Positions 1 through 10,100 of a stretch of DNA of 64,000 bases are shown piece after piece. Within the stretch, counting starts at the first letter, position 1; each line of letters begins with the position of its first letter. The DNA is from Streptomyces avidinii (GTDB lineage Bacteria; Actinomycetota; Actinomycetes; Streptomycetales; Streptomycetaceae): assembly GCF_014650695.1 (NCBI RefSeq), contig NZ_BMVL01000006.1, positions 310,001-374,000 on the forward strand, given 5' to 3'. A program made the translations under genes and the position numbers. The notes below the pieces were generated by a model. It was given only the letters and a program-made list of their open reading frames with translations, did not search any database and was not told the DNA's origin.

Positions 1-36
1 GACTGTTACCTGCCAACCGATTGCGGAGGTGTCACG

Positions 37-534
37 ATGTCCTGCTTCAGGACCGACTTCCGAAAGACCCCCAAGGGCCTTCCCCCCACGTTCTGTTGCC
101 CCAGAGCCCGCGCCGTCCTCTCCCTGCTCCTCCTGACGGCCGCCGCCCTCAGCGGCCCCGCGACCCCGGCGCACGCCACCGCCCCGTATGGCGCCAGAGC
201 CGTCGCGGTGGCCGCCTCCAAACAGGGCTCGCCGTATGCCTACGGCGCCACCGGCCCAAAGCGCTTCGACTGTTCGGGCCTCACCCTCTACGCCTTCAAG
301 AAGGCGGGCAAGCGTCTCCCACGCACCGCCGACCAGCAGTACGAGCACACCCGCCACATCCCCGAGGCCGATCGCGCGGCCGGTGACCTGGTCTTCTTCC
401 CGAGCGGCGCGACCATGACCCACGTCGGGATCTACGCCGGCGACAACCGGATCTGGCACGCCCCACGCCCCGGCACCCGGGTGCGGCTGGAGCGGATCTG
501 GAGCTCAGCGGTCCGTTATGGGCGGGCCACCTGA
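37..534 (+). CDS. secreted NlpC/P60 family cell-wall hydrolase
   Basis: A 165-residue exported NlpC/P60 peptidase, expected to cut peptide crosslinks of peptidoglycan outside the membrane. Residues 1-47 hold a basic start, a hydrophobic run (about 27-40) and an AHA-type cleavage site, so a signal peptide is likely. The catalytic triad is visible: Cys79 in DCSGL, His129 in THVGIY and His141 in WHAPR. There is no extra wall-binding or coiled-coil domain, so this is a minimal single-domain member. The ATG at 37 follows GGAGGT at good spacing. Its last 19 bases overlap the 3' end of the convergent MFS gene. Confidence 0.9.
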   Translation: MSCFRTDFRKTPKGLPPTFCCPRARAVLSLLLLTAAALSGPATPAHATAPYGARAVAVAASKQGSPYAYGATGPKRFDCSGLTLYAFKKAGKRLPRTADQQYEHTRHIPEADRAAGDLVFFPSGATMTHVGIYAGDNRIWHAPRPGTRVRLERIWSSAVRYGRAT

Positions 535-1823
535 TCGGGCGCCCGGCCGGTCCGGCTCCGGCCGTCCCGGTGGTCCTGGTCTCCCGCCGCTGCCGCGGCC
601 GGTCCGGGGCCGGCGGACAGCCTGCGGACCGCCCACACGCTCGGGGCGAGCAGCAGCACCAGACTCGCCGCGGTCATCAGTACCGCACTCCAGAGAAGGA
701 CGGTTTCCGTGCCGAGGGAGGTCGCGGCGGCACCCACGACGAGGTAGCCCAGCGGCACGGACATGAGCTCACCGGCCGAGCTGAAGGAGCTGACCCGCCC
801 GAGCACCTCGGCCGGCAGATGTTCCTGCACGGCGGTGCTCCAGCACACGATCGCGATGTCGAGACCGATGCCCGCCAGGACGGCCGCCCCCGCGAGCACG
901 GCCAGCGGCGCGCCCTCGGCGAGCGCGACGAGGGGCAGCGCGAGCGGCACGTTGGCGCACACGCACGCGACCATGATCCTGGACGGTTTCCAGGTGAGCG
1001 AAACGATTCCGCCCAGGAACAGGCCTGCCGCGAAGGCCCCTTGGACGATGCCCCAGGAGGGCGCGCCCAGCCGGCCGTTCACCGCCACGACAGGGCCGAG
1101 GAGTTGATAACCGCCGAGCCAGAGGGCGACGACCACCGTCCCGGACAGCACATAGGACCAGACCCAGAAGAGACGGGAGAACTCCTGCCAGCCATCCTTG
1201 AAGTCGCGGAAGACTGAAGCCGGCGTCTTGGCGGGTCCGGACACGCCGAGACGGCTGCAGAGGAGGGCCGCGACCGCGAAACTGGCGGCGTCCCAGCCCA
1301 GGGTCAGCTCAGGCCCGACCAGTGCGACGAGGGCGCCGCCGACCGCCGGCGCGAGGATGCGGATCAGGTTGCTGGGCAACCGCATCAGCGCGTTCGCCTG
1401 CTGCAGCTCGCCGGGATCGACGAGCTGCGGCAGCACACTGTTCATGGCGGGCTGGGTCAACGCCGACGCACAGCCCGCCAGCGCCGCGAACAGGGCGATC
1501 CGCCCTGTCGTGGCCGCGCCGGAAACCACGAGGAGGGCGACGCAGCCCTGAGTGACAGCCGGTACCAAGTTGCCGAACACCATGACCCGTTGGCGGGAGA
1601 ACCGGTCCGCGATCACTCCTCCGACGAGGAGCAGGACGAGCTGCGGAGCGGTGTTGGCAGCGAGGACGATGGCCAGGGATGCCGGGCCGCTGTCGAATCC
1701 GAGTACCGCGAAGGCCAGGGCCACGGGGGCCATCGCCGTTCCGCTCATCGAGACGAGCCGTGCCAGAAGAAAGAGCCTGAACGGCTTGTGCCGCAGTGTG
1801 GAGAGGGATCCCTGTCGAACCAT
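516..1823 (-). CDS. MFS transporter, DHA3-like exporter
   Basis: A 435-residue major facilitator protein with about 12 hydrophobic segments. It carries the ADRFSRQRVM-type loop between TM2 and TM3 and the PAMNSVLPQLVDPGELQQAN-type segment seen in actinobacterial multidrug exporters of the MefA/DHA3 type. Efflux of a small hydrophobic compound is the likely role; the substrate cannot be read from sequence. The ATG at 1823 sits in the gap before the separate minus-strand metallo-hydrolase gene at 1889. Its 3' end overlaps the NlpC/P60 gene tail to tail, so the two transcripts are antisense there. Confidence 0.85.
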   Translation of the reverse strand: MVRQGSLSTLRHKPFRLFLLARLVSMSGTAMAPVALAFAVLGFDSGPASLAIVLAANTAPQLVLLLVGGVIADRFSRQRVMVFGNLVPAVTQGCVALLVVSGAATTGRIALFAALAGCASALTQPAMNSVLPQLVDPGELQQANALMRLPSNLIRILAPAVGGALVALVGPELTLGWDAASFAVAALLCSRLGVSGPAKTPASVFRDFKDGWQEFSRLFWVWSYVLSGTVVVALWLGGYQLLGPVVAVNGRLGAPSWGIVQGAFAAGLFLGGIVSLTWKPSRIMVACVCANVPLALPLVALAEGAPLAVLAGAAVLAGIGLDIAIVCWSTAVQEHLPAEVLGRVSSFSSAGELMSVPLGYLVVGAAATSLGTETVLLWSAVLMTAASLVLLLAPSVWAVRRLSAGPGPAAAAAGDQDHRDGRSRTGRAPDQVARP

Positions 1824-1888
1824 TCCACGGAGCCTAACCTGCCCTGCGACGCCGCTCGTTCACCCCGTCGGGCCGGAACTCCCCGGTC

Positions 1889-2485
1889 TCAGAGCGATTC
1901 GCCGGGCCGCAGGTACCGGTATCCGTGGTCGGTCTCCTCGGCGAGCCAGCCGTTGACGCCGGCGAGGCCCCGCTCGTTGATCTGGGCGTCATGGATGGCG
2001 AACGCCCGCTGCGGCCCGACTGCCTTGACAAAGTCGATCGCCTCCACCGTTTTCAGCCATGACCCGTGCACCGGGACCAGAAGCGTCTCGATCTCCTGCT
2101 CGGGCACGTGCAGCGAGTCACCCGGGTGGTAGAGCGCGTCGTCGATGACGTAGCCGAGGTTCGCGCAGTCGGGTTGGCCCCCGTAGATGAACGCGTGGCG
2201 CCCGCCGACCGCCCGTATGCGGAAGCCCGCGGCCGTGAACTCCGTTCCGGAGTAAACCCCGTTGACCTCCAGCCCCGGGATCTCCGCGTCGGCAGGGGCG
2301 TGGACCGGCACTCCGAGCCCGGCCAGGCGCAGCACATCGACATGGTCGGCGTGTTCGTGCGTCACCAGAACGGCATCCGCACCGGCCAGTGCGGCCGGTT
2401 CGCTCCACGTCCCCGGATCGATGACGAGAACACGGCCGCCCCGCTCGATCCGGACACATGCGTGGGTGTACTTCGTGATCACCAT
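1889..2485 (-). CDS. metallo-beta-lactamase-fold hydrolase (UlaG-like)
   Basis: A 198-residue MBL-fold protein. The metal site is clear: HEHADH at residues 43-48, then the PGDS aspartate (DALYHPGDS) and the C-terminal AIHDAQ histidine. The short, simple fold with a long GG-rich middle loop matches the UlaG-like/L-ascorbate-lactonase-like cytoplasmic group; the actual substrate is unknown. The ATG at 2485 was chosen because homology begins at MVITKYTHA; the reading frame stays open further upstream but shows no family-like sequence. It lies 79 bases after the epoxide hydrolase on the same strand, so co-transcription is possible. Confidence 0.85.
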   Translation of the reverse strand: MVITKYTHACVRIERGGRVLVIDPGTWSEPAALAGADAVLVTHEHADHVDVLRLAGLGVPVHAPADAEIPGLEVNGVYSGTEFTAAGFRIRAVGGRHAFIYGGQPDCANLGYVIDDALYHPGDSLHVPEQEIETLLVPVHGSWLKTVEAIDFVKAVGPQRAFAIHDAQINERGLAGVNGWLAEETDHGYRYLRPGESL

Positions 2486-2564
2486 GGCCTCGGACCGTAC
2501 CGCGCCGCGGATATTCTCCTGTCGCTCCTTCGATGACCTTTCGCCCCGACGGGGCACCGCGGCT

Positions 2565-3749
2565 TCACCTGCCGGTCGGCGACAGGTGCCGGAAGAAGGC
2601 CCGGATGTCCCCCACCAGCAGCTCCGGCACCTCCATGGCCGGGAAGTGGCCGCCGCGGTCGTACGAGGTCCAGCGCACGACGGTGTCGGTCCGCGCGGCG
2701 ATGTGGCGCAGCGGGATGAAGTTGTCCCGGGGGAAGTCGGCCAGTGCGGTCGGGGTGTGCGACACCTCCGGCGGCTGACCGGCATAGGCGGCGTGTGCGC
2801 GCTCGTAGTAGATGCGGGCCGCGCTGCCGGCGGTGCCGGTGAGCCAGTACAGCATCACATTGGTCAGCATCTGATCGCGGTCCACCGGGCACGCGGGATC
2901 GCTCCACTCGTCGAACTTCTCCGCGATCCAGGCAAGCAGGCCGACCGGTGAGTCGTTCAGCCCGTACGCGAGGGTCTGCGGCCGGGTCGCCTGGATGTCG
3001 GCGTACCCCTGCCGCTCGCGCGCCCAGATCCGGTACCGCTCCCAGGACGCCAGCGTCCGCTCCCGCTCGGCGGGGGTCAGTGCGGCCAACTCCTCCGGCC
3101 GAGGTTCGGTGGTGGCCCCGCCCCCGGGCAGCAGGTTCAGGTGCACCCCGATGACGCGGTCCGGCCGGATCCGCCCGAGCTCCCGGGAGATCGCGGCTCC
3201 CCAGTCGCCGCCCTGCACCCCGTACGACGGGTACCCCAGCCGTTCCATCAGCACGCCGAAGGCCCGGGCCACCCGCTTGAACTCCCAGCCGGGTTCGGCC
3301 GTGGGCCCCGAGAGCCCGAAGCCGGGGATGCTCGGCAGCACCAGGTGGAAGGCGTCCGCCGGGTCGCCCCCGTGCGCGCGGGGATCCGTCAGCGGGCCTG
3401 CGACGCGCTGGAACTCCACCGGCGATCCGGGCCAGCCGTGCGTCATGAGCAGCGGTGTCGCGGCCGGCTCGGGCGAACGGACATGGGCGAAGTGCACCCG
3501 CGCCCCGTCGACGACGGTGGTGAACTGCGGCCACTCGTTCAGCCGGGCCTCGGCCGCCCGCCAGTCGTACTCCTCGCGCCAGTACCGGGCGAGGTCGCGC
3601 ATCCGGGCGAGCGGCATGCCGTACGCCGACCCGACCCCTGGCAGCTCGTCGGGCCACCGCACCCGCCCCAGCCGCTCCCGCAGCTCGTCCAGCTCCCCCT
3701 CGGCCACGTCGAGCCGAAACCCGCACACTCGTTCGTCAAGATCACTCAT
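2565..3749 (-). CDS. epoxide hydrolase, alpha/beta fold with EHN domain
   Basis: A 394-residue epoxide hydrolase. The N-terminal 100 residues fit the EHN domain (RWPDELPG, YWREEYDWR). The alpha/beta-hydrolase core shows the oxyanion motif HGWPGSP (104-110), the nucleophile Asp182 in GGDWG, and the C-terminal GGHF histidine. It should open epoxides to vicinal diols in the cytoplasm, in detoxification or tailoring. The ATG at 3749 (MSDLDERV) fits the family start; a second ATG lies three codons upstream at 3758. It probably shares a transcript with the downstream MBL-fold gene. Confidence 0.88.
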   Translation of the reverse strand: MSDLDERVCGFRLDVAEGELDELRERLGRVRWPDELPGVGSAYGMPLARMRDLARYWREEYDWRAAEARLNEWPQFTTVVDGARVHFAHVRSPEPAATPLLMTHGWPGSPVEFQRVAGPLTDPRAHGGDPADAFHLVLPSIPGFGLSGPTAEPGWEFKRVARAFGVLMERLGYPSYGVQGGDWGAAISRELGRIRPDRVIGVHLNLLPGGGATTEPRPEELAALTPAERERTLASWERYRIWARERQGYADIQATRPQTLAYGLNDSPVGLLAWIAEKFDEWSDPACPVDRDQMLTNVMLYWLTGTAGSAARIYYERAHAAYAGQPPEVSHTPTALADFPRDNFIPLRHIAARTDTVVRWTSYDRGGHFPAMEVPELLVGDIRAFFRHLSPTGR

Positions 3750-3921
3750 GGCCCGCATGCTAGGCCGTCCGGCGGGCTTATCGGGATCCGCCTCGCGACC
3801 CTCCTGCGGAGCGGTCAACTCACCTTCTCCACAGGTCTGTTACCGAGTCCACCCAAGTCGTCGCAGAGAAACAATCAGGCAAACGGTCACACAACTGCGC
3901 GAACCAATCACCCGCCGCCAC

Positions 3922-3950
3922 AAAAAAGTACTGGTCGACTGGTTTCCTTT
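3922..3950. promoter_or_regulatory. AT-rich candidate operator upstream of TetR/GBL-receptor-like gene
   Basis: An A-run, a central GTCGAC palindrome and a T-rich arm form an imperfect dyad about 75 bases before the regulator start, in an unusually AT-rich patch for this genome. The tandem ACTGGT words straddle the centre. ArpA/ScbR-type receptors usually bind AT-rich dyads of roughly this length ahead of their own gene, so autoregulation is plausible. Symmetry is only moderate. Confidence 0.3.
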
Positions 3951-4023
3951 CGAGTCGCCCGACTAGATTGACGGCACACCGCAGCGACCAGCGCGCGGGA
4001 AGCGACCGGGGAGACGAGCGCAC

Positions 4024-4668
4024 GTGGCGAGGGCGAGACAGGAGCGGGCCGAGATCACCCGCCAGGCCATACTCACCGGTGCGGCCACCGCCTTCGACGT
4101 CAGCGGGTTCGACGGCACCAGCCTCAGCGACGTCGTCAAGCACGCCGGAGTCACCAAAGGCGCCCTCTACTTCCACTTCCCGTCCAAGGAAGCCCTCGCA
4201 CGCACCCTGATGGACGAGCAGTTCCAGGTCTCCGAACACCTCTCCGCCATCGAGGAGCCGGGCCTGCAGACCGTCATCGACCTCACCCACCGGATGGCCC
4301 ACGGGCTGCGGACCGACGTCCGCATCCGCGCCGGCATCCGCCTGGTCATCGAGTTCGGTTCCTTCACCAACCCCGACCCGACCCCCTACGACACCTGGAT
4401 CGACACCTGCCGCAACTGCCTGACACCGGCTCAGGAACGCGGTGACATACACCCGTCGCTCGACGTGCGGGCCCTCTCGACGCTGCTCGTCGCAGCCTTC
4501 ACCGGCATTCAGGTCACCTCGCACGTCCGCACCCGCCGCGAGGACCTCCACACCCGCGTCACCGACCTGTGGAACTTCCTCCTCCCCACGATCGTCCCCG
4601 CGCAGCGCATCGACAGCTTCCTCCCCACGGGCACGCCGGCGGCCACACAGCCGACTGCCACCCACTGA
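4024..4668 (+). CDS. TetR-family regulator, gamma-butyrolactone receptor-like (ScbR/ArpA type)
   Basis: A 214-residue TetR protein. The N-terminal HTH (about 10-55) ends in the canonical GALYFHFPSKEALA. The ligand domain carries hallmarks of the ScbR/ArpA/AvaR group, such as RTDVRIRAGIRLVIEFG and FTGIQVTSHV. Members bind gamma-butyrolactone-like autoregulators and release promoters of antibiotic or morphological genes. No butenolide or butyrolactone synthase (AfsA/ScbA type) is next to it, so it is an orphan receptor or pseudoreceptor. The start is GTG at 4024. An AT-rich dyad upstream may be its operator. The flanking genes are unrelated and do not show what it controls. Confidence 0.82.
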   Translation: MARARQERAEITRQAILTGAATAFDVSGFDGTSLSDVVKHAGVTKGALYFHFPSKEALARTLMDEQFQVSEHLSAIEEPGLQTVIDLTHRMAHGLRTDVRIRAGIRLVIEFGSFTNPDPTPYDTWIDTCRNCLTPAQERGDIHPSLDVRALSTLLVAAFTGIQVTSHVRTRREDLHTRVTDLWNFLLPTIVPAQRIDSFLPTGTPAATQPTATH

Positions 4669-5421
4669 CGCAGGACGGCCTCGCACACGCCGTGGCGAAC
4701 CACGGGGGTGCTCGTCACGGCGTGGCCGAGACCGCCCTGATCCGAACCGCACCACCGGCCGGACCCACCGTCGACCCTAACGGCGCAGGCGGGGAGGGCT
4801 TCGTCCATCCACTGGGCCGCACGCTCCGGCTGCCACACGGGCTCGCGCCGGACGCTCCGGCCGGGGCCGCCGGGAGTGTCGAGAGCATGAACGGGGCGCT
4901 CGGCACCGAGGCCAAGGGTGTTGGGGCACCGCTGGGCGGAGCGGCCGCCCGACCGCGCATCAGGCCGACGGGCGTGCGCCACTCGGCTGCCGGGTCCGCG
5001 GGGCCGCACCGGTAGACGCGTGTGGTGCCGAGGCTCGCCTCGACGTCCTCCTCGGAGACGGTGGACGCACCCTCCGCACAGAGGACGCCATGGGTCGACG
5101 GAAGCCCGAGTCGGCCGTTGCGGTACTCCACCACCACCTCGACCGGATCTTCACCGCCCCGGCCGGCCGAGCCCGCCGGCGACCAATGACCCGGCCTCCC
5201 CGGCGAGTTCCAGGACTGTTCACCCCCACGTGGCCCGCACCTTCCCGGACCGGCCGGGCGCGGCCGGTCGAATGGCCACATCAAGAGGTCTGGACCAATG
5301 AAGTCGCGCCAATTCCGTGGCGCATTGGCTCCGGTGCCACATTCTCGCAACAACTGGTCTATACCTTTGGGACTAGGGTGGGCCACCTGAAACGGGTACA
5401 TGCACAGCCGTGGGGGGCTTT
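4669..5421. other. 750-base interval without a convincing gene
   Basis: Between the TetR gene and the GT2 operon no frame reads through as a recognisable protein. One minus-strand stretch in the middle has coding-like composition and is listed separately. The last 120 bases before the GT2 gene are less GC-rich and probably contain its promoter. Confidence 0.5.
4946..5152 (-). pseudogene. coding-like fragment of unknown origin
   Basis: About 69 codons read as a plausible protein (EDPVEVVVEYRNGRLG, then STVSEEDVEASLGTTRVY) with almost all third positions G or C, which is the signature of real Streptomyces coding sequence. The frame stays open on both sides, but the flanks lose that signature and no credible start is seen. 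I do not recognise the family. It may be the remains of a gene cut at both ends. Confidence 0.25.
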
Positions 5422-7104
5422 ATGACCTTTCATCATCTTCCGCAACCACCATCCGACGAAGAGCTCTACTGGTACTTCGGCCCGCAGCGCCGCTGGGTGC
5501 TCGTCAGTACCTCGCTCGCCTTCGTGTTCACCGCCGCGACCATGTTCACCTTCGCCCTGCGCACGCCGGCCCTGTGGGCCTTCCTCGCCGTCCTCGGCCT
5601 CAACGTCGTGGCTCTCGCCCTCTCCTCCGTCAACAGCCTGCGCCAGCGCCGACTCACCCGGCAGTCGCACGAGGTGCTCGTCCACGCCTGGCAGCCCGCC
5701 GCGCCACCCGGCGTCGACCTGTACCTGCCGACCTGCGGCGAGCCCCTCGACGTGCTCGGCAACGCCTACCGCGCCGTCGCGGCCGTCGACTGGCCCGGCG
5801 CGCTGACCGTCTGGGTCCTGGACGACGCCGACCGGCCCGAAGTCGCCGCGCTGGCGGCCTCGTACGGCTACGAGTACGTCGTACGGCCCGACCGGGGCCA
5901 CCTGAAGAAGGCCGGCAACCTCAACCACGCGCTCACCCTGAGCAGCGCCGAGTTCATCGCGATCCTGGACGCCGACTTCGCCCCGAGGCCGGACTTCCTG
6001 CGCCACCTGGTGCCCTATCTGGCCGACCCCGCCGTCGGCATCGTGCAGAGCCCGCAGTGCTTCGACACCGACGAGACCATGGGGTGGATCCAGCGGGCGG
6101 CCGGCTCCGCGCAGGAGTGGTTCTTCCGCTGGATCCAGCCGTCGCGGGACGCGAGCGACGCGGCCATCTGCTGCGGCAGCAACGCCGTGTACCGGCGCAG
6201 CGCGATCGACCGGGCGGGCGGCTTCGCCCGGCTCGACCACAGCGAGGACCTGTACACCGGTCTCGCTCTCCACGAGCAGGGGTTCCGCACGCTGTACGTG
6301 CCGGTGCTCGTGGCCAAGGGCACCTCGCCCGACCGGGTCACCTCCTTCGTCAACCAGCAGTACCGGTGGGCGATGGGCAACCTCCACCTGCTCGGCACGC
6401 CCGTGCTGCGGCGCATGCGCGCGCCCTGGCGGATGCGGCTGTGCTTCTACGAGGGCATCGTCGGCTATCTGACCACCGCGGTGAACACGTTCGTGGCGCC
6501 GCTGCCGCCACTGGTGATGATGTTCCGGTACCCGGAACACATCCGGCCCTGGCACGTGCTGCCGCTGCTCGCCCCGCTGTGGCTGTGGCACGTGCTGCTG
6601 CCGAGGATCAGCCGGACGCGCTGGCGGGTGGAGGTCATCCGGGCGAACGTCCTGACGAGCGTGGCCGCGGCCACCGCGTTCGTGCACACGCTGCGGGGGC
6701 GCAGCGCCGCATGGGTGCCCACCGGTACGCGCGGGGGGCCGGCCCGGGGCGGGATGGCCCGCCGGGTGATCGCCGTCTCGCTGGTCTGGCTCGTCCTGTC
6801 CAACGGCGCCGCCGTCACCGGTTTCGCGCTGGCCGTGCACCGGGGCGGCTGGGAGCCCAACTGGGGGCTGCTGCTCTACCTCCTGGTGCAGTGCCAGATC
6901 AACGTCCCGCTGATCCGGGACCTGGCGGCCGAACTGCACCCGACCGCGGGACCGGTGCGCTCCCGGCTGCGGGCCGCGCTGCGCTCGCGCAGCGGCATGC
7001 TGCCGCGCCGCTGGCCCGAGACCGTGGCCGCCTCGGCGGTCCTCCTGCTCACCGGCCTGCTGGCATCGGGATGGGTCGACCCGATGCTCCCCTGGCTCAG
7101 TTGA
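5422..7104 (+). CDS. cellulose-synthase-like family 2 glycosyltransferase
   Basis: A 560-residue processive membrane GT2. Two N-terminal membrane segments (about 25-46 and 51-69) precede the catalytic domain, with the four hallmarks in order: VLDDAD (133-136), DAD 183-185, SED ending at 276, and QQYRW 312-316. Four or more C-terminal membrane segments should form the translocation channel. It lacks a PilZ domain, unlike BcsA, so direct cyclic-di-GMP control is not expected. The product should be a beta-linked polysaccharide secreted across the membrane. ATG 5422 follows a GGGGGG stretch; a GTG at 5410 is possible. It is 14 bases upstream of the AT3-SGNH-GH16 gene, clearly an operon. Confidence 0.88.
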   Translation: MTFHHLPQPPSDEELYWYFGPQRRWVLVSTSLAFVFTAATMFTFALRTPALWAFLAVLGLNVVALALSSVNSLRQRRLTRQSHEVLVHAWQPAAPPGVDLYLPTCGEPLDVLGNAYRAVAAVDWPGALTVWVLDDADRPEVAALAASYGYEYVVRPDRGHLKKAGNLNHALTLSSAEFIAILDADFAPRPDFLRHLVPYLADPAVGIVQSPQCFDTDETMGWIQRAAGSAQEWFFRWIQPSRDASDAAICCGSNAVYRRSAIDRAGGFARLDHSEDLYTGLALHEQGFRTLYVPVLVAKGTSPDRVTSFVNQQYRWAMGNLHLLGTPVLRRMRAPWRMRLCFYEGIVGYLTTAVNTFVAPLPPLVMMFRYPEHIRPWHVLPLLAPLWLWHVLLPRISRTRWRVEVIRANVLTSVAAATAFVHTLRGRSAAWVPTGTRGGPARGGMARRVIAVSLVWLVLSNGAAVTGFALAVHRGGWEPNWGLLLYLLVQCQINVPLIRDLAAELHPTAGPVRSRLRAALRSRSGMLPRRWPETVAASAVLLLTGLLASGWVDPMLPWLS

Positions 7105-7118
7105 AAGGCACCATCGTC

Positions 7119-10100
7119 ATGTCCTACCTCGTCACACCCGGCCGGCGCCGGCCGCGCCGGGGCGCAATTCCGCCGGCCGGAGAGCTGCCGTCCGGATCCC
7201 GCACCGGCGGCGAGTCCGGGCCGAGCCCGCACCGATCCGTGTTCCGGCCCGACATCGAGGGCCTGCGCGCGGTCGCCGTCCTCGCGGTGCTCGCCTTCCA
7301 CGCAGGCATTCCCGGGACGACCGGCGGATTCGTCGGCGTGGACGTCTTCTTCGTCATCTCCGGCTACCTGATCACCGGCCTGCTCGTCCGAGAGGCGATC
7401 ACGACCGGCCGGATCCGGCTCGGTGACTTCTTCTCCCGGCGGGCCCGACGCCTGCTGCCCTCCGCCGCCGTGGTGCTCGCCGCGGTGGCCGTGGCCGGGG
7501 CCTGGCTGACCGTACCGCTGCGCCGCACGGACATGGAGTACGACGTCGTCGCGGCGGCGCTGTCCTTCGCCAACTGGCGGTTCGTGTCGCAGCGGACCGA
7601 CTACCTCGCCGCCGGGCACGACCAGAGCCCGCTGCTGCACTTCTGGTCCCTCGCCGTCGAGGAGCAGTTCTACCTGTTCTGGGCCCCGCTGCTGGCGGTA
7701 CTGGTGCTGTGCGCGGCCCGTGCGGTCCGCCGGGGCCGGGCCGTACGCCTCGTCGTGGTGCTCGCCGCCGCCCCACTGACCGTGGGCTCGTTCGTCCTGG
7801 GGCTGTACTGGACCGAGCACTCCGAATCGCTCGCGTACCTCGCGACGCCCTCGCGCGGCTGGCAGTTCGGCGTCGGGGCACTGCTCGCGCTGCTGCCCTG
7901 GCACCTGATGCGCGGGCCGCGCCCACTGCGGCTGCTGTGCGGCTGGGCCGGGGCCGCGGCGATCGGCTGGTGCGTCGTTTCGTACGACGCCGGGACCCCG
8001 TACCCCGGCTTCGCGGCGCTCGTGCCGACCCTGGCGACCGCCGCCGTGATCCTCGCCGCGATACCGGGCCGGGGCGAACGGCACACCCAGGGCACCTGGG
8101 GCGTCGGGCGGTTGCTGTCGGGACGGGCGCCCCGCGCCGTCGGGCGGCTGTCCTACACCCTGTACCTGTGGCACTGGCCGGTGCTCGTGCTCGCCGAGGC
8201 CCGGCTCGGCACGCTCGGCTGGCCCGCGAAGTCCGCGCTGACACTGGCAGCCGTGCTGCCCGCCCTCGCCACCCGGCGCTGGGTCGAGCAGCCGCTGCGC
8301 CGCAGCCGGACGGTCTCCGAACTCCAGCGCCGCGGACTGTCGGTGGGCGTCTCGGCGATCGTGCTGCCGGTGGTCCTCGCGCTGGTCGTGGGGACCACGA
8401 CGCTGCGGGTGCTCGGCCCCGCCGCCCCGGTCGACACCCAGGGGCTGCCACCGGGCGCCGCCTCGGGCCCCACGCTGCTCGCCCGCACCCCGGGCACCCC
8501 GCTCGTGGACGGCCCGGTGGTGCCCAGCCCGGTGCAGGCGCGGTCGGACTTCCCGCCGGACGGGGCCTGCGAAGTCGCCCCGGCCGAGACCCGGAGCCCC
8601 GACTGCCTGTTCGGCGCGGCGGACAGCCCGGACCGGATCGTGCTGCTCGGCGACTCGCACGCCGGGCAGTGGTTCTCGCCGATGCTGGCGCTGGCCGCCC
8701 AGCGGGGCTGGGCCCTCCAGGAGTTGGTGAAGCAGGGCTGCCCGCTGGCGGAGCTGGCCGTGGACAGTCCGCAGCTCGGCCGCGCCTACCGGGAGTGCGA
8801 CACCTGGCGGGCGGATGCCCTGGAGCGGCTGGGGAAGCAGCCCAGGCCGCGCCTCATCGTGATCTCCTCGCTCAACCGGTACACCGAGGACGCGAAGCTG
8901 CTGGCCGAGGCGTGGGAGAAAACGCTGGTGCCGCTGCGGGCGCTGGGGGCGCCGATCGTCTACATCGAGGACACCCCCGTACCCGGCAAGGACATCCCGG
9001 CGTGCATCTCCGGCAGTCCCGGGTCCCCGGCCGCCTGCGCGTTCGGCCGCGCGGACGCCCAGCTGCCGGATCCGCTGGCGGCGCGGATCGCGTCCGGTGC
9101 GCTGTCCGGCGTACGGAGCATCAGCGTGAACCCGGTCCTGTGCCCGGGCGACGGGCCGACCTGCCCGGCCGTGCTCGACCGGATCCTGCTCTACCGGGAC
9201 GACGCGCACCTGACGAACGCTGCGGCGGTGGTCCTGACCAACCGGCTGGAGCGGCTGTTCACGGAGGCCGGACTGCTGCCGGCCGCAGCCGGAACGGCCG
9301 CGGCCCCACCGGGGGCGTCCCCGGGGGCCGACGGGTGGACGCGTTTGCTGCGTGACGACTTCGACGGTCCGGCGGGCGCCCCTCCGTCCGCCGTCAACTG
9401 GCTCCACGACCTCGGAACCTGCTACCCGGGCTGCCCCGCGCCGCAGTGGGGTACCGGGGAGATCGAGACCATGACCGACTCGACGGACAATGTCCGCCTC
9501 GACGGGAAGGGTGCGCTGGAGATCGTGCCCACCCGCAAGGACGGACAGTGGAGTTCGGGGCGGATCGAGACGCGGCGCTCCGACTTCGCGCCACCGCCCG
9601 GCGGTGCGCTGCGGATCGAGGCGTCGATCGCGCTGCCGGACGTCACCGGGGAGCGGGCGGCCGGGTACTGGCCGGCGTTCTGGACGCTGGGGGCGCCGCT
9701 GCGCGACGGGTACACGGGGTGGCCGGGCGTCGGGGAGCTCGACATCATGGAGTCCGTGAACGGGCGGGACACCGTCTCCGCCGCGATGCACTGCGGTGTC
9801 CTCGAAGGGGGACCGTGCCGGGAGCCGGCCGGCCTGACCTCGGGTCCGCAGCCGTGCGACGGCTGCCGGACGGCCTTCCACTCGTACGCCGTCGAGGTCG
9901 ACCTCGCGTTCGGCGGGCAGGAGGTGCGCTGGTATGTGGACGGGCGCGTGTACCACCGGGTGAGCGCCGACCGGATGGACCCCGGAACGTGGCGGGCCGC
10001 GGTGGAACACGGGCTGTTCCTGATCCTCGACGTGGCTGTCGGTGGCAACCTGCCGCTCGCCGACGGTGCGGTTGCGGGTCCGGCGACCGAGCCGGGTCAT

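Noticed and set aside
5400..7118. Possible upstream extension of the AT3-SGNH-GH16 gene over the whole GT2 gene in another frame
   Set aside because: The upstream part is not protein-like and overlaps a well-defined glycosyltransferase; ATG 7119 is the first credible start.
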